Assembly (NCBI RefSeq): GCF_000758825.1
Contig: NZ_JRMX01000013.1
Coordinates: forward strand, 1-64,000
DNA: 64,000 nt
Source: Arcanobacterium sp. S3PF19
Lineage (GTDB): Bacteria; Actinomycetota; Actinomycetes; Actinomycetales; Actinomycetaceae
Direction: 5' to 3'
The notes under the pieces are model-generated. The model saw nothing but the letters and a program-made list of their open reading frames with translations, was not told the DNA's origin and ran no database searches. Position 1 is the stretch's first letter. Each line of letters starts with the position of its first letter. Below are positions 7,850 through 17,462 of this stretch, in pieces. A program made the translations under genes and the position numbers.

Positions 7850-10741
7850 TTGAAACAGAGCATAAAACGCCCGTTGCACACACTCGCGGCGATGATTCTC
7901 TTTCTGCTTTTGGGACTGGGCGTATTTGCCGCCCTCGCCGTCTCGGCTGCCGCGCCCAAAGGTGCGCTCGTAAATGCCGACACCGCAGCCGCCGTCTCCG
8001 GGAAAACACTGAAACTCGGTGACGAAGTGGTAAAAGGCATGATGGCAGACCGCAATATCTCATGGGAAACTGTTGGCGCAAAAGAAGCCGAACGCGGACT
8101 GAAGAACGGCACATACACGGCATCGGTCACGATTCCCGCCGATTTCACCGCCAAAGCCGCCTCGTTCACCACAAACGACGCCTCGCGTACCCGCCAGGCA
8201 ATGCTGCGGATAAAAGTCGGAAAGAACGCCACTCTTGCCGACGGCCTTGTGGCGCAGATGGTTAATTCCGCCGCCGTGGATTCCGTAAATTCCGCTCTCA
8301 CGTCTGCCTACCTCGACGGTGTGATGCTCGGTTTCGGCAAAATCGGAGATTCGATGGCGTTGGTTGCCCAAGGTGCGGGGAAAATTGCCGACGGTGCCGG
8401 GGAGCTGAACGGCGGCCTGGAAAAAGCCTCCGCGGGCGGAACCAAACTGAGCGGGGGACTTTCCCGTCTGCTCGACGGTTCCGGGCGTCTGCTCGAGGGC
8501 ACGGATAAGCTTTCTGCCGGTGCGCAGAGTCTTGCAGGCGGCACGCAGCGTCTTTTTGCCGGCGTGGATAAACTGGCCGCCGGTTCCGGGCGTCTGCTTG
8601 AGGGCGCGGATAAGCTTTCTGCCGGTGCGCAGAGTCTTGCGGGCGGCAGCGCAAAGCTTTCCGCCGGGTCCAAGGCGCTTGAATCGGGAATCGGCTCACT
8701 GGCTTCGGGCGCGGACCGGCTGTATCGGGGAATGTTCTACGGAGAAACGGGCAGCGACCCTGCGCGCGGGCTGCTCGGTGCGGTGGCAGGATTTGTGGAC
8801 GGCGTGGACAGGGTATACACAGCCGGCGGAAAACTGCGTGAGTCGATGGTAAAGACTTCGGCGCTGTTCGGTGCGGCGTCGGCGGCTCCCGTGACCGATC
8901 CGTCTACCGGGCGGCTCATTCCCGCACTGCAAAAAGGCGCCCCGGTTGCAGGGCCGCAAAATCCCGCGCAGCAGCCTCTGCGTCTGCTGCAGGTTGCGTT
9001 AAACGGGCAGAAAGCCGCGCATGGCGTAAACGGATTTTTCAATGACCCGGCGGCTGCGGCGGCAGTAAAAGGAATGTGTGCAAAGCTGTATCCCGCACAG
9101 GCCCCCGGTGGCCAGGCTTCCCCGGCCCCCGGCAGTGCAGCGGGCAACCCGGCCGGCAACGCTGCCTCTCCGGCTGTTCCCGGCAGCGCGGGCGCGTCCC
9201 CGTCCGCCTCCGGAACGCCGTCCGCCTCCGGAGCGGCCGCCTTAAATGCCGCGCGGGCGCGGTGTGAAGCCGGTTTGGGCGAATTTGCGGCGTCAATGTT
9301 TGCCACCGGATTCCAAAAAGGACTGGGCTCGGCGGCCGGCGCGCTAAACAACGCAAAGCGCGACGGAATGAATCCCGCGCAGATCGGCGACCTGCAGGCG
9401 ATGGCGGCGCACGATGCGCGCACGCCCGATCCCCTCGCCCGGCAGATGACCCTCACCAACGGTTTGGATCTGCTGCGGCACAGTCTGGGAAGCCAAATTT
9501 TGGACGGTCCGCACAGTGCCGCGCCCGGAGACCGCGCACAGGCGCTTTCGCTGGTGGATGCCGTTGCACGAATGGCCGTGGGCACTTCCGGGCTGAAAGC
9601 CGGATTTGACGGATACACCAAACAGCTCGGCGCGGGAATGCCGATCGCCGGAGATTCGGTGCCTTTCCTGAAAGGCTGGAATCCGGCGGATAAAAGTGCG
9701 TGGAAATATGATTCGGCGCGTGCGGCAATGCCGTTCGTGGACGACGCGCACCGGGTGCGCTTTACTGCGGTAACGGGTGCCGACTGCGCCGGCGGAAGGC
9801 CGTGCCCGGGCGTGCGGCAGGGTGCTGCGGCTTTGGCGGTGGGTGCGGATAAACTTGCTGGTGACGGCGGAGCTCCGGCGCTGAGCCGCGGTGCGCGGCA
9901 GCTGGCAGAAGGAGCAGCCCGGCTTGCGGGCAAGAACGGTGTTTCCGCATTGCGGCAGGGTGCTGCGGCTTTGGCTGCGGGTGCGGATAAACTTGCCGGT
10001 GACGGCGGCGCTCCGGCGCTGAGCCGGGGTGCGCGCCGGCTGCGGGACGGAATCAGGGCCGCCGGGAGCGGCGCCGGCGAGCTTTCCGCCGGATTGGAGA
10101 AACTGAGCGCCGGGTCGGGCAGACTTTCTGCCGGTGCGGATAAGCTGGCAGGCGAAGTGGATAAAGGCAAAGACAAAATTCCGCATTTTACCGCTTCCGA
10201 CAGGTCTGTTATCGGCAAGGCAGGGGCCGTTCCCGTGCGCAAGCAGGCGGTTGTGAAACCCGGTGAGGCGGCTTTGGCAGGAGTCGTGTTTGCGGTTCTT
10301 CTGTGGTGCCTGGGATTGCTGGGCGCAATGTCTGCCGGCAGTGTTTACGGGATCGGTGCCGTAGGTGTGTTTGGCGCGGTGCTTGGAGGAATCGGCGCGG
10401 GTGCGGCACATCTTTCACCTGCCGGGTGGTTCGGTTTAATTGTGCTCGGCGCGCTGGTCGGTGTGTCTTTTGCCTGCCTGGGCAAGGCTCTGATCGGCCG
10501 GCTCGGCAAGCCGGGGTGGGCGGTTGCCCTTGCGCTGCCGGTTGTTACGGGTGTGCTGGGTATTACCGCCGGTGTGCACTCCGGGGTGCGTGCCGTGGGA
10601 CTCTTCTCCCCGCTTGAACTGGGGGCGGCGGCGCTGCGCGCGGCGATGACCGGCGGCTCTGTGACCATGCCGCTTCTTGGGGTGCTCGCTTTCGGAGTTC
10701 TCGGTGTGCTGGTATTTTCCCTGCGGAGGCGGGAAGCATAA
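7850..10741 (+). CDS. YhgE/Pip family membrane protein with many heptad-like repeats
   Basis: A protein of the YhgE/Pip (phage infection protein) family. Relatives in other Gram-positives include a phage receptor and subunits linked to type VII secretion; the role here is not known. The TTG start at 7850 has a GAAAGGA site seven bases upstream and gives 963 residues; an ATG at 7811 is the alternative. One N-terminal membrane span is followed by the YhgE extracellular domain. A long region of repeats such as LSAGAQSLAGG and AAALAAGADKLAG is characteristic of the family and probably helical. The C-terminus has five or six membrane spans ending in LRRREA. Two pairs of near-identical DNA repeats lie inside the gene. 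An Ala/Pro/Ser-rich linker occurs near residues 420–465. It is monocistronic between two terminators. Confidence 0.85.
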   Translation: MKQSIKRPLHTLAAMILFLLLGLGVFAALAVSAAAPKGALVNADTAAAVSGKTLKLGDEVVKGMMADRNISWETVGAKEAERGLKNGTYTASVTIPADFTAKAASFTTNDASRTRQAMLRIKVGKNATLADGLVAQMVNSAAVDSVNSALTSAYLDGVMLGFGKIGDSMALVAQGAGKIADGAGELNGGLEKASAGGTKLSGGLSRLLDGSGRLLEGTDKLSAGAQSLAGGTQRLFAGVDKLAAGSGRLLEGADKLSAGAQSLAGGSAKLSAGSKALESGIGSLASGADRLYRGMFYGETGSDPARGLLGAVAGFVDGVDRVYTAGGKLRESMVKTSALFGAASAAPVTDPSTGRLIPALQKGAPVAGPQNPAQQPLRLLQVALNGQKAAHGVNGFFNDPAAAAAVKGMCAKLYPAQAPGGQASPAPGSAAGNPAGNAASPAVPGSAGASPSASGTPSASGAAALNAARARCEAGLGEFAASMFATGFQKGLGSAAGALNNAKRDGMNPAQIGDLQAMAAHDARTPDPLARQMTLTNGLDLLRHSLGSQILDGPHSAAPGDRAQALSLVDAVARMAVGTSGLKAGFDGYTKQLGAGMPIAGDSVPFLKGWNPADKSAWKYDSARAAMPFVDDAHRVRFTAVTGADCAGGRPCPGVRQGAAALAVGADKLAGDGGAPALSRGARQLAEGAARLAGKNGVSALRQGAAALAAGADKLAGDGGAPALSRGARRLRDGIRAAGSGAGELSAGLEKLSAGSGRLSAGADKLAGEVDKGKDKIPHFTASDRSVIGKAGAVPVRKQAVVKPGEAALAGVVFAVLLWCLGLLGAMSAGSVYGIGAVGVFGAVLGGIGAGAAHLSPAGWFGLIVLGALVGVSFACLGKALIGRLGKPGWAVALALPVVTGVLGITAGVHSGVRAVGLFSPLELGAAALRAAMTGGSVTMPLLGVLAFGVLGVLVFSLRRREA
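8477..8647 (+). repeat. In-frame direct repeats within the YhgE gene (105-base offset)
   Basis: The segments 8477–8542 and 8582–8647 are nearly identical; both begin GGTTCCGGGCGTCTGCT and run through TCTGCCGGTGCGCAGAGTCT. The 105-base offset is 35 codons, so recombination between copies would change the number of protein repeats without breaking the frame. Confidence 0.75.
9813..10041 (+). repeat. In-frame direct repeats within the YhgE gene (138-base offset)
   Basis: The segments of about 90 bases at 9813–9903 and 9951–10041 are almost the same, both starting TGCGGCAGGGTGCTGCGGCT and encoding QGAAAL(A)xGADKLAGDGG units. The 138-base offset equals 46 codons, which keeps the frame on gain or loss of a copy. 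Confidence 0.75.
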
Positions 10742-10747
10742 GGCAGT

Positions 10748-10770
10748 GGGCCGCGGGTTTCCCGCGGCCC
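10748..10770 (+). terminator. GC-rich hairpin after the YhgE gene
   Basis: A perfect 10-bp stem, GGGCCGCGGG with CCCGCGGCCC, has a TTT loop and starts seven bases after the stop codon. There is no clear T run, so termination is likely but not textbook. It is followed by an imperfect 17-base tandem repeat (CGGCTGTCC units). Confidence 0.55.
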
Positions 10771-10932
10771 CGGCTGTCCAGTGGCCTCGGCTGTCCGGTG
10801 GTCCCATTTCCCCTGTTTTCCGGCGGTCTGTCCATTTCGGGCAACCAAATGGTCTTATGTTGGCGTATATGTACACATCTTTCCTCCGGGTTGCCCGAAA
10901 TGTCCGGATTTTCGGCAGATCTGGGGCAGACC

Positions 10933-10942
10933 GGGGGGGGGG
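10933..10942 (+). repeat. Intergenic G10 tract upstream of the DUF454 gene
   Basis: Ten consecutive G residues lie about 96 bases before the DUF454 start. Between them is a perfect dyad TTGTCGG-CTG-CCGACAA (10965–10981). The tract could alter promoter spacing by slippage. Otherwise the interval 10771–11038 shows nothing that looks like a gene. Confidence 0.7.
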
Positions 10943-11038
10943 CAGTCGCTGCGGGCGTGCACACTTGTCGGCTGCCGACAATGTTTATAAGATTTATTCC
11001 GGATAGAGAGAAACTTATGTGACCCTAAAGAGGTGTGC

Positions 11039-11467
11039 ATGAAATACGTGTATCTGACATTTGGTTTTGCCGCCCTCGGCCTCGCCGCTCTTGGGGTTTT
11101 TCTCCCGCTTCTCCCAACCACGCCTTTTCTGCTTTTGGCGGCGTTCTGCTTTGCCCGCAGCTCGCAGCGCTGGTACGACTACCTCATGAATCATCGGATT
11201 TTCGGCAGATACCTGCGAAATTATCAGGCCGGGGAAATGACTTCCGGCAATAAGGCTTTCACTCTGACTGTGATGTGGGCGGGGATGTCGGTGTGCGCGT
11301 GGTTTATGCGCAAACGCCTGCACGTGGTGATAATTCTCGCCGTTATCGCAGTTTGCGTCACTGCCCATCTGCTTATGCTGAGCCGTCCGGGTCGGGGAAG
11401 AAAGCGTGCCGGAAAGGGCCGGCGCCGCACACCGCCTTCTCTGCGGGAGGAATCGGAATTTCGGTGA
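11039..11467 (+). CDS. DUF454 (YbaN-like) small membrane protein
   Basis: A 142-residue integral membrane protein of the DUF454/YbaN family, whose function is unknown. Family features are seen: an N-terminal hydrophobic span with GVFLPLLPTTPFLLLA, then CFARSS, and a polar stretch with a HRIFGRYL-like motif. Two further membrane spans follow, and the tail is strongly basic (RPGRGRKRAGKGRRR). The ATG at 11039 fits the AAAGAGG ribosome site (11027–11033). A GTG two codons earlier is possible but overlaps that site. It stands alone behind the G10 tract and a dyad. Confidence 0.85.
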   Translation: MKYVYLTFGFAALGLAALGVFLPLLPTTPFLLLAAFCFARSSQRWYDYLMNHRIFGRYLRNYQAGEMTSGNKAFTLTVMWAGMSVCAWFMRKRLHVVIILAVIAVCVTAHLLMLSRPGRGRKRAGKGRRRTPPSLREESEFR

Positions 11468-11667
11468 GTGGCGCGATATATTGAATACGCACGTGCCGGC
11501 GCGCGGCGAAAATTGGCGGCGGGGCAAAACAGCGGTCGGAGAATCGGCTGATCTTTCGGGAAGCAGGCTGAAAGGCAGGCTGAAAGGGCCGGTCAAAAGA
11601 GAGAGCCGAAAGGCCGTAATGTGATACGCCTTTTTTGCCCGGAAAGCGAAGATATACACTGATAGGG

Positions 11668-11752
11668 CAACCTAGGTTGTAAAAAATCTGCGCGTAGTAT
11701 ATTTATACGCAGATGCGGAATAGTTATGTGCCTGATCGGGGCCGCAGCCCCG
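11668..11752 (+). promoter_or_regulatory. Symporter upstream region with palindromes and a candidate promoter
   Basis: Three symmetrical elements precede the symporter gene. They are a perfect 12-bp palindrome CAACCTAGGTTG (11668–11679), an imperfect 27-bp dyad with arms TCTGCG and CGCAGA (11687–11713), and a hairpin CGGGGC-CGCA-GCCCCG (11737–11752). A possible -35 TTGTAA (11677–11682) and an AT-rich -10 (TATTTA at 11700) overlap the first two, so they could be operators. The rest of 11468–11814 holds no recognisable gene. Confidence 0.45.
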
Positions 11753-11814
11753 GCGCGTGCATAAATGTTCTTTTCAGAATAAATATATGTAGATATCGAA
11801 TGGGAGGAACGGCA

Positions 11815-13227
11815 ATGGAACAGCTTGCCACGGCTATTACGACGGTTGCGGACGCAATCACTCTGTATGGCACAATCTGGTTTCTAATCGGTACGGGTCT
11901 GTTCCTCACCTGGCGTACCCGGGCGGTGCAGATCCGGCTTTTTGCCCACATGATCAGGGTTGTGCTTGGTTCGCGTGCCGGGTCTGAAGGCGGGATTTCC
12001 TCTTTCCAGGCTTTCTGTATTTCGCTTGCGGCGCGTGTGGGGATCGGAAACGTGTTCGGCGTGGCGGCGGCGCTGCTCGTCGGCGGTCCCGGGGCAATTT
12101 TCTGGATGTGGATCGTGGCTCTTGTGGGGATGGCTACCGCATTTTTTGAAGCGGTGCTGGCGCAGCTGTTTAAGGTTCCGGCCGGCGACGGCACGTTCCG
12201 CGGCGGTCCGGCCTATTATATCGGCATCGGAATGAGGGCAAAGCCGCTGGCGGTTGTATTCTCGCTGATTACGGTTGTTACCTGCGCGGTGGTAATCACC
12301 TCCGTGCAGTCCAACGCCATTGCTTCCACCATGATGAGCTCGGCAGACACCAATCCTACCGTTACTGCCGCCCTTTTGTTTGCCTTTTCCGCACCCGTGA
12401 TTCTGGGCGGAATACGTTCGGTGGCGCGTGTGACCGAAATCATGGCGCCGATTATGGCACTCATCTACGTGGGAATGGTGGCTGTGATTATCGTGCTGAA
12501 CATCGGTGAGTTTCCGCGTGTAATCGGAGATATTTTCAGTTCCGCCTTTTCCGTGCGTCCGCTCGTCGGCGGTCTCGGCGGAGGAATCCTGGCAGCGGTA
12601 ATCAACGGTATAAAACGTGGCCTGTTCTCCAATGAGGCAGGTCAGGGAACCGCTCCGAACGCGGCGGCCACGGCGACGGTGTCCCATCCCGTTTCCCAGG
12701 GTCTGATCCAATCTCTGGGTGTGTTTGTCGATACGATTATCGTCTGTACGGCCACCGCGTTTGTGATTCTTGTGGCGGGACCGGAAGTATGGACGGCACA
12801 GGGCGTCAATCCGGCAAACCTGACCACGCTTGCCGTGGTGCACGGTCTTGGGCACTGGGCCTCGGTTCCGATGGCGGTAATGATTTTCGTACTTGCGTTT
12901 TCTTCGATTATTGCCGCGTATGTGTATTCGGAAGTTAATCTGTATTTCGTTACGCCGAGCAGAATCGGCACCTGGGCAGTGCGTGTGGTCTCGATTTTCT
13001 CGATTGTGATGGGTGCGGTTGTCAGCCTCAATGTGGTGTGGGCGACTGTGGACATCGCAATGGCAATTATGACGATCACCAATCTTGTGGCTCTGATTTT
13101 GCTGTCGAAATGGGGTTTGGCTGCTCTGCGCGACTATGAGCGTCAGCGGAAAGCCGGCGTTGCCGAGCCTGTTTTTGTGGCGGCGAAAGCAGATCTGCCC
13201 GGTGAACTGAATACGGGCGTCTGGTGA
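11815..13227 (+). CDS. Alanine (or glycine):sodium symporter, AGCS family
   Basis: A secondary transporter of the AGCS family (AgcS/DagA/AlsT), importing small neutral amino acids with sodium. The 470-residue product has about ten or eleven membrane spans. Family signatures are seen, including SSFQAFCISLAARVGIGNV near residue 60, the GGPAYYI motif near 130 and a C-terminal FSNEAGQGTAPNAAA segment. The ATG at 11815 has an ideal GGGAGGAA site; a longer reading from 11713 crosses the regulatory palindromes and is unlikely. It is a single gene, with its end 11 bases from the convergent uracil-DNA glycosylase gene. Confidence 0.9.
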   Translation: MEQLATAITTVADAITLYGTIWFLIGTGLFLTWRTRAVQIRLFAHMIRVVLGSRAGSEGGISSFQAFCISLAARVGIGNVFGVAAALLVGGPGAIFWMWIVALVGMATAFFEAVLAQLFKVPAGDGTFRGGPAYYIGIGMRAKPLAVVFSLITVVTCAVVITSVQSNAIASTMMSSADTNPTVTAALLFAFSAPVILGGIRSVARVTEIMAPIMALIYVGMVAVIIVLNIGEFPRVIGDIFSSAFSVRPLVGGLGGGILAAVINGIKRGLFSNEAGQGTAPNAAATATVSHPVSQGLIQSLGVFVDTIIVCTATAFVILVAGPEVWTAQGVNPANLTTLAVVHGLGHWASVPMAVMIFVLAFSSIIAAYVYSEVNLYFVTPSRIGTWAVRVVSIFSIVMGAVVSLNVVWATVDIAMAIMTITNLVALILLSKWGLAALRDYERQRKAGVAEPVFVAAKADLPGELNTGVW

Positions 13228-13238
13228 TTTGACGGCGG

Positions 13239-13916
13239 TTAGAATATCCGCCAATCCACGGGCGCGGCTCCCTGCTCTGCGAGCAGGGAGTTTGCGCGCG
13301 AAAACGGTTTTGAGCCGAAGAATCCGCGCTGTGCGGACAGCGGGGAGGGGTGCGCCGATTCTATTACGGGTGTGTTTCCCAGAAGCGGTTTCAGCTCCTG
13401 TGCCTGTCTGCCCCAAAGAATTGCAACCAGAGGCAGACCGCGCGCCGCAAGCTGCTTTATGGCGTGTGAAGTGATCTGCTCCCATCCTTTTCCCCGATGC
13501 GAGGCGGGTGCCCCGGGGCGGACGGTGAGCACTCTGTTCAGCAGCATTACGCCCTGCTCGCACCATGAACTGAGATCGCCGTGTGCGGGAGGCGTGATTC
13601 CCAGATCGTCGTGCAGCTCCCGGTATATATTTGCAAGCGAGCGCGGAAGAGGCGACACGTCCCGCGCAACGGAGAACGACAGGCCGACCGGGTGTGCGGG
13701 CGTGGGGTATGGATCCTGCCCGACAATCAGCACTTTTACGCGTTTCATCGGGTAGGTGAATGCTTTTAGGACGTCGGTGCCGGCGGGCAGGTAGTCTCGG
13801 TGCGCGGCAAGTTCGGCACGCAGAAAATCTCCCATCTGCGCGATTTGCGGCGCTACGGGAGCGAGTGCGGCTGCCCAATCGGGGTCGATCAGTTTTTCCA
13901 GGGGCTGTCTGTGCAT
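13239..13916 (-). CDS. ung: Uracil-DNA glycosylase, family 1
   Basis: Removes uracil from DNA to start base-excision repair. The 225-residue product has the catalytic water-activating loop GQDPYP (Asp68), the uracil-pocket region GLSFSV and the C-terminal [11 protein letters not shown] loop that inserts into the minor groove. These are the two hallmark motifs of family 1 enzymes. Length is normal. It is read leftwards, convergent with the symporter gene and with no room for a separate terminator between them. Confidence 0.96.
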   Translation of the reverse strand: MHRQPLEKLIDPDWAAALAPVAPQIAQMGDFLRAELAAHRDYLPAGTDVLKAFTYPMKRVKVLIVGQDPYPTPAHPVGLSFSVARDVSPLPRSLANIYRELHDDLGITPPAHGDLSSWCEQGVMLLNRVLTVRPGAPASHRGKGWEQITSHAIKQLAARGLPLVAILWGRQAQELKPLLGNTPVIESAHPSPLSAQRGFFGSKPFSRANSLLAEQGAAPVDWRIF

Positions 13917-14116
13917 ATTTTTATGTTACTCGGTTTTTTGGGCGGTCTGCGGGTGATTTGCGGGCCGGGCGCGGCCGCCGGCGGGCTGTGCAGGTGTGCG
14001 GTAACTTCGGCGCCGGACGAAGACGCGAGGGGCTTTGGCGTGCCATGGCCGGAGACTGCCGGAGAAGAGCGCACAGGAAACGAAAATCCTGTGGAGCGGG
14101 TGTCTATGATGAAAAC

Positions 14117-14371
14117 ATGAAACTGAAAGATATCAGAGATGAAGACGTTATCGGGTTTGAACGCAGATGGGCGCGTGTATTTGATCCGCGCGCGGCAAAA
14201 ATAACACGGAATGAGGATATTCGCAGAACTTTCGGTATTGCGCCGGGCCGTTACTATCTTTTTCTTGCCTCCCGGCTGAAAAGCGAAAGTTTTTTCCGTC
14301 TCGATCCGGTATTGGCAGACAGGCTGAAAAGGCTGTGTAATAATCAGGGAAAGGAGCGTCAGCGTATCTAA
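14117..14371 (+). CDS. DUF3263 domain protein
   Basis: A small 84-residue protein of the DUF3263 family, found almost only in actinobacteria and of unknown function. The core reads IGFERRWARVFDPRAAKI and then GIAPGRYYLFLASRL, matching the family pattern of an FE-x-W start and a helix-turn-helix-like end with RLKRL. The ATG at 14117 is chosen because the family homology begins there; upstream sequence in this frame runs into the opposite-strand ung gene. It precedes the LytR_C gene by 22 bases, an arrangement common in this phylum. Confidence 0.75.
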   Translation: MKLKDIRDEDVIGFERRWARVFDPRAAKITRNEDIRRTFGIAPGRYYLFLASRLKSESFFRLDPVLADRLKRLCNNQGKERQRI

Positions 14372-14393
14372 TTTTGCAAAATAAGTGTAGGCT

Positions 14394-15128
14394 GTGTTTG
14401 TGACTAACAACCAGAATTATTTTGATGAATTTGACCGCCTCGCGCAGGAACGACGGATTCGGGGCACGCACCGCAAACCGACCCGCTTCGGCAGGTGGTT
14501 CTTCGGCATATTGGTTTTGGCTGTAATTGCGGTTGTGGCCGGAATTCTGATCGGGAACTGGGTCAGTGCGGGAAATTCCGACAGTAAGACGGTTTCCGTG
14601 CGGCACCAGGAAACGAAGCAGAAGCCCGACACCGATAAAGATACGGATAAGAACACGGATGAAAACGGCAAAGCCGAAAAATCCGGCCGGAATAGCGATG
14701 CCGACGGTGAAAAGTCCGCAGACGGAGAAGTTGCGCATGCGGGTGACATGGATAAGAATTCCGATGGCGGAAAGGAAGCCGACGCCGCGCAGTCTGCGCA
14801 GCAGCAGGCCGACCGGCAGAAGGAAGAACAGGATCGGCAGGTTAAAGCCGCCCGCGGAACTGTGAGCGTGAGAATTCTCAACGGCACGAAGGTTAAGGGG
14901 CTTGCCGCCGACAAAGCAAAAGCTCTGGCGGGTTTGGGATACAGAAACGTCAGGGCAGACAATTACCGTTTTGCTTCGCCTGCGGAATCGACCGTGTACT
15001 ACCGCGATCCGTCTAAAGAGGCAGTGGCAAAAGAAATTGCCGAAAAGCTGAATATCCGGGTGGTTACGCTTAATGCGGGTGCTGTTTCTGCCGGCACCGA
15101 TGTTGTGGCGGTTGTGCGCTCTCGCTAA
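14394..15128 (+). CDS. LytR C-terminal domain membrane protein
   Basis: A single-pass membrane protein with an external LytR_C domain, probably tied to the cell envelope. Of its 244 residues, a membrane span lies at about 42–63. A long charged, low-complexity linker (Lys/Asp/Glu/Ala-rich, about 65–150) follows, then the LytR_C domain beginning VSVRILNGTKVKGLAA and including VYYRDPSKEAVA. It lacks the LCP phosphotransferase domain itself. GTG at 14394 or GTG at 14400 could be the start; neither has a clear ribosome site. DUF3263 lies upstream and groEL downstream, as in many actinobacteria. Confidence 0.8.
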   Translation: MFVTNNQNYFDEFDRLAQERRIRGTHRKPTRFGRWFFGILVLAVIAVVAGILIGNWVSAGNSDSKTVSVRHQETKQKPDTDKDTDKNTDENGKAEKSGRNSDADGEKSADGEVAHAGDMDKNSDGGKEADAAQSAQQQADRQKEEQDRQVKAARGTVSVRILNGTKVKGLAADKAKALAGLGYRNVRADNYRFASPAESTVYYRDPSKEAVAKEIAEKLNIRVVTLNAGAVSAGTDVVAVVRSR

Positions 15129-15296
15129 GGGTGTTCCCCATGCGGGAATGATGCGGGCACGCACAGGCCGGGTTTCCCAGGTGTGAGTCCCTCCTTTCTG
15201 TCTCTGCTTTTTCCCTCCGGAGGGGAGCCGATAATCATTCCCGTGGGGGGCGATAATCAGCTTGCGGTGAACAAAACGGCGAATATCTTTCGCCGC

Positions 15297-15357
15297 CTTG
15301 CACTCTCGGGCTGAGAGTGCCAGAATCTTATTAGCACTCGAAGGATAAGAGTGATAA
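15297..15357 (+). promoter_or_regulatory. Two tandem CIRCE operators upstream of groEL
   Basis: Two HrcA-binding CIRCE-type inverted repeats lie in tandem. The first has GCACTC (15300–15305), nine bases, then GAGTGC (15315–15320). The second has TTAGCACTC (15331–15339), nine bases, then GAGTGATAA (15349–15357), against the consensus TTAGCACTC-N9-GAGTGCTAA. Their centres are 34 bases apart, about three helical turns. They predict HrcA repression of groEL with heat induction. Confidence 0.88.
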
Positions 15358-15436
15358 AACATTGCCGATGAGGCAGGCTCTTCAGGCGTGACGTGAACGT
15401 CTGTTTCCTGCCGTCCGTCGCGGGCATTGGCATTAA

Positions 15437-17092
<1,656 letters not shown>

Positions 17093-17120
17093 GTTTTCAC
17101 TGCAGTTTCCGACCGGCGAA

Positions 17121-17154
17121 AGACCGCAGAACCGATTGGCTCTGCGGTCTTTTG
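17121..17154 (+). terminator. Rho-independent terminator of groEL
   Basis: A perfect 10-bp stem, AGACCGCAGA (17121–17130) with TCTGCGGTCT (17141–17150), is followed by TTT. The remainder of 17155–17462 contains short direct repeats (ATCCGTACTGC, CTGCACGCAG) and a C8 run (17369–17376) but no gene that I can support. Confidence 0.88.
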
Positions 17155-17416
17155 CGTGCGCGGAGAAAGCGTATCCGTACTGCGGGAAAGCCTATCCGTA
17201 CTGCAAAAACATATCTGCACGCAGGTCTGCACGCAGGGATGATACGAATGCCTGCGGGTAATGGAGAAACCCGGATTCAACGTATATTCACGCAGGGGGA
17301 TGCGCATACCGGATCGCGGCGCGTGCGCCGGCAGTTCTCCTTTTCCCCTCTCTTTCCCGGTGACTCTGCCCCCCCCGCGGCACCGCTGTGATATTTCATG
17401 CCAAATATCCCTCTCC

Positions 17417-17442
17417 GCCGGTGTTAAATGAAAAACACCGGC
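17417..17442 (+). promoter_or_regulatory. Hairpin just upstream of the SDR gene
   Basis: A perfect 9-bp stem, GCCGGTGTT with AACACCGGC around an AAATGAAA loop, ends 20 bases before the SDR start. It could be a regulatory leader structure or a terminator of upstream read-through; the sequence does not decide. Confidence 0.4.
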
Positions 17443-17462
17443 CGATGATTTACATTTAAAAG

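Noticed and set aside
11468-11814. Possible glycine riboswitch before the alanine/glycine symporter gene
   Set aside because: The visible palindromes do not form the conserved glycine aptamer, and the region is too short for a tandem aptamer.
13760-14116. An N-terminal extension of the DUF3263 gene
   Set aside because: The upstream frame runs antisense through the start of ung and has no homology to the family.
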